Below are positions 58,304 through 64,000 of a stretch of DNA of 64,000 nt, piece by piece. The notes below the pieces were generated by a model. It saw only the letters and a list, made by a program, of their open reading frames with translations. It was not told where the DNA came from and ran no database searches. The DNA is taken from the NCBI GenBank assembly GCA_963377175.1, contig CAUJNA010000576.1, forward strand, positions 62,001 through 126,000. Reading direction: 5' to 3'. The DNA comes from Effrenium voratum (taxonomy: Eukaryota > Sar > Dinophyceae > Suessiales > Symbiodiniaceae). Every line of letters begins with the position of its first letter. Position 1 is the first letter of the stretch. Both the position numbers and the translations under genes were made by a program.

Positions 58304-61300
58304 AGAACCCCTTGCACGTTGTTGTGTGAAAGAGGGATGCAGCTTGCCGGTGGTACGAGAATGGGGGTTGCTTGTGCCAGGGTCGATGGAGTGAGCGAGT
58401 GTTGTGAAAGCCCCTGCCAGTGAAGAAGGTTGCCATTTGCAATGCCGATGTCGCAGCGGTATCACAGACGTGGTTGCGATTCCCACACCCCTGGCAGCAT
58501 TTGCTGTGCCAACTTGGGGGCATCATTTTTGCAAACATAAGCAGCCTCCACTTGACATCAGGAGCGGCTTGCCTCCCCCGCCGCCAGGTTGCCATCTACA
58601 TTGGCTTCGGCACCGAGGCCTGCAGAGGGGTTGGTCCAGCGGAGGCGTTTGGAAGCCAAGGGAAGAGGTTGACATGGATCCAGGGGTCCCGTCCCAAGAT
58701 GTCGCTGTTTTGGGTTGAAACCGCACCTTTTGGGACAGTGGCAGCCAGAAACTTTGAACTTGGGCATCCCTTGGTTCCACCCAGTCCCATGACATGCAAA
58801 GCTTCCCTTTGCCACATGGCGGAGATGGCTTTTCCGCAGGAAGGGATCTACAACAGCATTTGGAGCACCTTCGTGCGGATTCTCAGCTTGAGTCGTGCAT
58901 CGACTTGACGGCACCGTGAAAGATCCATGGCACAAAGAGGGCCGATGGGAGTTTCCCGTTTTGCGCTGCTACCCCACTGGGGAGACTTCTTCTTCCACAT
59001 TTGGGACTTTCTTGACCTTTTGTCGTTTTAAAGGGCGCAACCCCCAAGGCATGGTTGTTGTTGGGCAACTTCTTTTTTGCATTTTGCTTATTGTGGTTTA
59101 GTGGTTGACATGTTTTTACCACTGAGCTGCCAAGCTTTGTTTTTTTTTGCTCCCCCCCCAACCCCAGCGTCAGCCAGGAAGGAGTGCCACGCTCCGAGTG
59201 GAGCCGCCAGACTTGGCCCAGCGGCCCGGCCCAGGTGGCGGTGGCCGTGGCGCCCGCGGGCGGCGTGGACTTGAGCCCGGTGATTGCGCCGACCTCGGCG
59301 CGAGGAGGCCCGAGGTTCAGAAGTTGTGAAGTGCGGGCCGTTTCTTGGCCAGCCGTCCGGTTCCTTGGCCGTTGGGGGGCTTTTGGGGTTGAGATGTTGG
59401 GTTTCCAGGGCTTTTGGGGCTTTTGGGGGCTTTTGGGGGCTTTTGAGCCACTAAACGCTATTCACTTTTAGCAGGGGATCTGAGGGCAGCCCAGGTTTGT
59501 GCGAAATATCAGGGATGCCATGCGCGCGGGGTGTGTGCCAAGGACAAGACCAACAGCCTGGCCGCGGCCCCGGACGAGCAAGAGGGAATCTGTCTGCTTC
59601 ATCAATTTTAGCTCAAAAAGATTGGCCGAGGATTTCCCGCTGTTTCTAGTGCCCTCCGGACAGTTTCGGCTTGTTGCGGGCAACAGCCGAGGGGCCGTTT
59701 TTCTGAGCAGGTTGATTGGTCAGTTCACTGGCGATGCCGGAGCTGGCTCGCACCTTCTTGGGGCGAGGTTTGCTTGCCCGGTGGGCCCGAAGGTCACTTC
59801 GGGATTGCTTATTTGTGCCAGGATTTCCTCTTGGCTTCCCTTTTATGTCCCCCAAAAGCGGGCCGGTATATACAGTGACTTGCCCAGATACTTGGGGGAC
59901 ATGTGGGGGGAGTGCAATGTCGAAGCGACCTGCTTAAAGCGACCGTGGACACAAGAAGTCGCAGCGCAGGTGTACGGTTACCCTTTGTGGGGCGGTGTGT
60001 GTGTGTGTGTGTGCCCGTGTCAGGTCGCGCCGATCATCCTCTTCTCCTACATCATTGTCGTGCTTTGGCTGCAACCAATGTTCGGGTTGCAAGCTGATGC
60101 CAGGTTTTAGAGCAGTAGTCATGGGAATGATCCACATTGGCATCACAGAATTTTGATTCCCACATCTGCCAGTTTGCCCTCCTGAGCAGCCATGCTCTTC
60201 TGCTTTTTCCGCGCCACTCACAACTCGCGCATTTCGCGTGTAGCATAGGAGCCTCATCCACAAATCATCGGCAGCACCCTTTTTGGGGGCTGATTTCCCA
60301 CGAATAAGCCATAACTCAGGCTTTCTTTACCGCATGAACTAGGGTTTCAATGACCCCGATTAGGATTCCGATCCGGGTGCAGGGTTCATACCAGGGGTTC
60401 ATTTTCCGGTCGTATACATTCAGCCTTACATTTTTTTGGCGCGACAATTTCTCGCGACCAGGTGGTCCTGCTGGTGCTTACCACCTTCAACGCCATCCAG
60501 ATTGACTCCTACAGCGTGACCACGTGCCCTCAGAAACTGGTTCTAGGTGGGTTTCTTGGTGCGTTTCCCTTTGGGTGGCTTTTTGAACATGACTTCTGCA
60601 AATGATCTGACTGGGTACGGGTTTTTGTGGCCGAGGGGTTTTGAAGAAGCCCGGCGCTGACGAAGGCCTGTTGACGGCTTTTGTGCTTTCCGCAAACTTT
60701 TAGTGTTTTGGTTCCAAAGGTCAACCTACGGTGGATGGACAAAATCCTGCACCACTTGGGAACAATGGGAAGCCGTTCTTTATTGGTATTTACCACGGGA
60801 ACCCTCATGTCCAGGGTTTCTGAACGGTGCGATTTCTGGACTTCGCAACCATCCACAGGTGTTTTTCTGGGTCCCATCTGGGTCCTATCGCTGAGGTATG
60901 AGCTGCTGACCCTGAAGCGGCACAAGGCGGCAGGAGAGCCGAGCAATCGCCCCGAATTGCGCCGCGAGCAGAAAAGCCACAAGCGAGGCGCTGAAAAGGG
61001 CGGCAGGCCACACCAATCAACGCAAAGCAGACATCTCCCAAAGGAAAAGCTTTCACTTCTGCAAGCCAATCACAACTCAAAACCCTTCCCCCCGAACATG
61101 CTCAAAAGCAAGAAGCACTTGCTTTGCTTTGCTTGCTCGCTGGCTTGCCGGCTCGCTTGCTTGCCAGGAGCCGGCGGGGACCCCACCATCATCTTCATTT
61201 GGACCTACCTCAACGCCCTGAAGGGCGTGAAGCTTGTGGGCAAGGAGCTCTACCCCCAGCTTAGGGCCGTGGCTTGCGTTGGATGTAGCCCTGGGGTTCT

Positions 61301-63245
61301 TTGGAGGGATGTCCAACCGGCGAAGGCAGTGCTCATTTGTTTTTTCTTCTTCATTTTTTTTTGGGGGGGTGTCCTTTGTTTCCGGGGTGTGTTTTGAGAG
61401 AGCAAAAGGACAATCATATTTTTTTTTTGGGGTGGTCCCCTGGGAAAAGCCACGCCCAACTGGGGTTGGGGTTTGCCGTGGCTTGCGTGGATGGAAGATC
61501 CATACGTCGAATATCCGAGAACCTTGTTATTGACATCGGGACATATGGGGACCGAGGACCCTGAACTTCCTCTTCAAACCGAATGGATGCGACTTGCGAG
61601 CCGGCGTTGCCCCGGGAATTTTGTCAAAGCGGCCCTTTTGGTATCCCTTGTTCTCAGGCGGCAGAGATGGGCCCGTCCAAAAAGGAACCGCTGCAGGTTT
61701 TTGAGAACCCATATCCAATCACCCCGAAAACGGAACCATGGAACCATCGCGCGGCGCCCGCCTTTCGGCTCGGAGGGGCCGAGGGACCCAGTGATTCGCA
61801 TGAGGGAACACGTGCAGACCCACTCAGCGGAAGGGATGCCATGTGTTAGGGGCACCGAAGCACACGCACACACACACACACCAGAAAGAGCAGCGGGCCT
61901 TAAGCATGTGAGCTAGTCTGTGGGGAGAAAGAACTCACGAGGGTTGCTTTCTCGAAGTCAAGCTTATTTCAAGTCGGTGAATGGTTGTCTACAGTTTGAT
62001 CCCCTTTTCACCCGGCAGTCTTTCGAGAAGCCACCGAGAAACCACCAATCTCTTGAGCTTGAGCCACCAAGATTCTCTGAGCTTGGATTATTTTCTGAAT
62101 AGAAGAGTCTCTGAAAAGAATGGACTACAACACTAGGGGACCCAACAACTGGCAGAGCGCCCCCTTCAGGCCACCTGCAGCTGCAAACATGGGCACGGAA
62201 CCCAGGACCCGGCTTCCATCCATTTGCCCGCCATGTTCGACGCCCGCGCTTGGCGCTTTCTGGGCAGGGAAGGTTCATGGCGACGGATAATGTGAGGTAT
62301 CACATTCTCTACTGGGAGGCGCGGCGAATCCAATGAAAGGCAGAGGCTTGCAGCTTTTCGCGTCTTGTTTCCAGAGGCCCAGTGCAAGCATATGGCTTGT
62401 ACACGCTTGACGGCGCGTGCCAGGGATTAAGAGGACATCAGCAAAATGAACAAGAAGAAAGACTCAGACACAAACACTGAGAAACACTACAAAACTGCGG
62501 CATTGGATCGTGCAAGATTTGCCTGGAACCCCTGGCAATCTTTCAGCGAGGTCAGCTTCGTGGCCCGTTCTCTCTAGAAACCTTCCCTTGGGGTTTCCTT
62601 TAAGGGACTCCCTAGGTTCATTCCCACATTCCTTACCGAGCACCAGCAAGATATTTCTCGTGAAGAATGCAGTTTTCGCGTAGGTTGGGGCGAAGCGCAA
62701 GGAGCCCCTCTCGATGATTTTAACCCAATCGAAGCCAGGGTGGTCCAATTTGCAGGGGACACTTGGGCGGCCCTCCAAATCAATACGGCTCGCTCTAAAG
62801 TTGTTTGCTTGGTTTCCCGCTTTGGACCTTCGCAGAGGGTCACAGAGGGTTGCATCTTTCACACCCCTATGGAAGTAACAACGCAAATCACACTTTTGAG
62901 AGATGGCACAGTTCACGACTCTAGACTCCACGTGCTCTTTTTTTTGCTGCCAGCCTTTTTTTTTCTTCTCCGCACGCACCGAGTTTCCATGGACGACAGT
63001 TGGAGGGAAAAACACACACTGGACTTCACGTGCCTCGTTTTTTGGTTTCTCCATTTTTTGGTGCGCAGGCACCCAACTTGACAGTTGGAACGACACGCAT
63101 GTTGAGTCGCAGGGCGAGAACCAGCACGGCATCTACTTGGAGCAACGGGACATCATCAAGGAGACTACCGGCAAAGATGGCGCTGGCCGGTGCTTCGTGT
63201 GCGGCCATGCGGCAGACACCTGGAGGACGGAAAGCTCTTTGGGAG
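56112..63245 (+). CDS. Exon-like pieces of a multi-pass membrane protein, possibly an ion channel
   Basis: Short frames on the + strand, each after an AG. 56430-56478 reads ITWLRVLKYLTLSRTP, recalling the S4-S5 region of polycystin-type channels. 57318-about 57465 contains FGLRFLPFVRVFERCF. 57950-about 58066 has a membrane helix (YSALLSVALFGFAVPPASLV). 60028-60110 (APIILFSYIIVVLWLQPMF) and 60463-60546 (VVLLVLTTFNAIQI, then DSYSVTTCPQ) are two more. 61171-61260 contains TIIFIWTYLNALKGVKLVGK. 61660-61700 reads AAEMGPSKKEPLQ. 63069-63225 is soluble, with HGIYLEQRDIIKE and GAGRCFVCGHAADTW, a Cys-x-x-Cys pattern recalling the tail of IP3/ryanodine receptors. The joins are not proven, there may be two genes, and the pore segment was not identified. 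The channel assignment is an inference. Confidence 0.35.
58207..58302. repeat. (GT)n microsatellite
   Basis: About 46 uninterrupted GT units. The Val-Cys and Thr-His frames are artefacts. Confidence 0.98.
59441..59494. repeat. Dispersed repeat R2, copy 4, at a likely 3' splice site
   Basis: CCACTAAACGCTATTCACTT then TTAGCAGGGGATCTGAGGGC and AGCCCAG. A coding-like frame (VCAKYQGCHARG) begins at the next base, so this copy may end an intron as at 32613. Confidence 0.6.
60729..60858. mobile_element. TIR element (MITE), copy 5
   Basis: 130 bp, CGGTGGATGGACAAAATCC at the left and CAACCATCCACAG at the right, with inner words TATTTACCACGGGAACC and CCAGGGTTTCTGAACGGTGC. The right arm is shortened. 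Confidence 0.7.
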
Positions 63246-63390
63246 CTGATGCTTTAGGTTTTCAGACTTTTACCTCCAGCTGCTTAAGAATATGTTTCCC
63301 TTGTTGGTTTTAGAAGGAACTCATCGCTACTGGACATATTTTTATTTTTCCTGGGGCATTAGCCAAATGGACGTTTAGCTGGTTTGGATG

Positions 63391-63452
63391 TTGGGTTTCC
63401 ATTTGCCCCACCAAAAGTTAAACTTTTAGCAGGGGCTCTGAGGACAGCCCAG
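63391..63452. repeat. Dispersed repeat R2, copy 5
   Basis: TTTCCATTTGCCCCACCAAA, the perfect palindrome AAAGTTAAACTTT, then AGCAGGGGCTCTGAGGACAG and CCCAG. Confidence 0.75.
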
Positions 63453-63844
63453 CAGAGTCGATTTTTTTCCTTTTTCTGGGGGGTCCCCTTGTAATTTGAG
63501 ACAAGCAAGACATTGTCCTTCATTTGTTGGGGTATTTATATCTCACCCTTCGCTGGTGTAAAGCAAGCTTCATCAGGTGGGAGGATGTTTGAAAGGAAAA
63601 TCTACGGATGCCAAGGACGCAGTGAATGTTGATCATGCCGGGTCCCAAAATCTACTCAGTTCCTGAGCTTTCAACTTTTGCATTTGGATGTTGGTGGCAA
63701 ACAAACAGTTTGCAGGTTTTCTGCTGGCCAATCCGCTTCAGGTAGCCCTTAGTTGGTTTGGATTTGGATTTGGTTCCCTGGTTCTTCTGGCGGGTCACCG
63801 GGGCAGACCCCTCCTTAACCAATCCAAACCACACATTCGGCTCC

Positions 63845-63957
63845 AACTCAGTTGCCCAAAGCCAACCTTTTGACCTTTTGGTTTTCCCATTTTGGTCCAT
63901 TTTTAGTAGAGGTGCCAAAAGGTTAACCTTTTATTTCCAACTCCTTTGGGCAAGTGA
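63845..63957. repeat. Inverted-repeat element with TTGCCCAA ends, copy 2
   Basis: GTTGCCCAAAGCCAACCTTT and TGACCTTTTGG on the left pair with CCAAAAGGTTAACCTTTT and CCTTTGGGCAAG on the right. About 113 bp. Confidence 0.7.
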
Positions 63958-64000
63958 GCCAAACTTCACCCGCCAGAAATCGGCTGGACAACATGAGCGC

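Noticed and set aside
57958..58595. Thr-His repeat frame
   Set aside because: Minus-strand reading of the (GT)n tract.
1..64000. Dinoflagellate spliced-leader genes, tRNA and 5S rRNA genes
   Set aside because: I looked for the leader core and for tRNA arm patterns by eye and found none convincing. A covariance-model scan would be needed to exclude them.

Overview
The window looks like nuclear DNA of a dinoflagellate, probably a Symbiodiniaceae-like alga. This is an inference from four signs. Genes are cut into short GC-rich exons. In the 20 introns I could resolve by joining reading frames, the 5' splice dinucleotide is GC (10), GA (5) or GT (5) while the 3' end is always AG, and 19 of the 20 following exons begin with G. 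Pentatricopeptide-repeat (PPR) and RluA-type RNA-modification sequences are present. The spacer DNA is full of simple repeats, small inverted-repeat elements and a decayed reverse-transcriptase element. All well supported host genes are on the + strand.

Layout. 1-3100: an AT-rich island unlike the rest of the window, with a Polinton/virophage-type integrase (minus strand, runs off the left edge), a GIY-YIG endonuclease and two unknown genes. The genes share a promoter-like block, and hairpin-like 3' elements follow two of them. It reads as an endogenous DNA virus or Polinton-like element. 3180-3960: a C/G-tract satellite, also found at 19.33-20.24 kb. 3960-5756: a decayed DIRS/Ngaro-like RT-RNase H element. 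5.97-7.28 kb: a 151-bp direct repeat pair with a minus-strand PIF1-helicase remnant between the copies. 9.67-13.40 kb: gene A, a charged coiled-coil protein assembled from seven exons. 13.8-18.9 kb: exon-like pieces of an unrecognised gene. 18.9-20.5 kb: stacked microsatellites. 20.5-25.1 kb: mostly spacer with a few exon-like pieces and hairpin elements.

25.12-42.86 kb is the central locus. A PPR array (25.1-35.2 kb) is followed by helical OPR/FASTK-like segments (35.7-38.6 kb) and a complete RluA-family pseudouridine synthase catalytic core (38.85-42.86 kb), all on one strand and without an obvious gene boundary. This suggests an RNA-binding array joined to, or lying beside, an RNA-modifying enzyme. 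One of its introns holds a 3.5-kb fold-back (inverted repeat) element, and another is a 117-bp intron made almost entirely of a dispersed repeat, i.e. introner-like.

43.8-45.5 kb: tandem arrays, including about 23 copies of a 61-bp unit. 47.7-54.4 kb: gene C, a spermidine-synthase-fold (class I SAM-binding) protein whose last six exons join cleanly. 56.1-63.25 kb: exon-like pieces of a probable multi-pass membrane protein, perhaps an ion channel, which may continue past the right edge. A family of about 120-bp inverted-repeat elements (at least five copies) and several other dispersed repeats occur throughout the host part.
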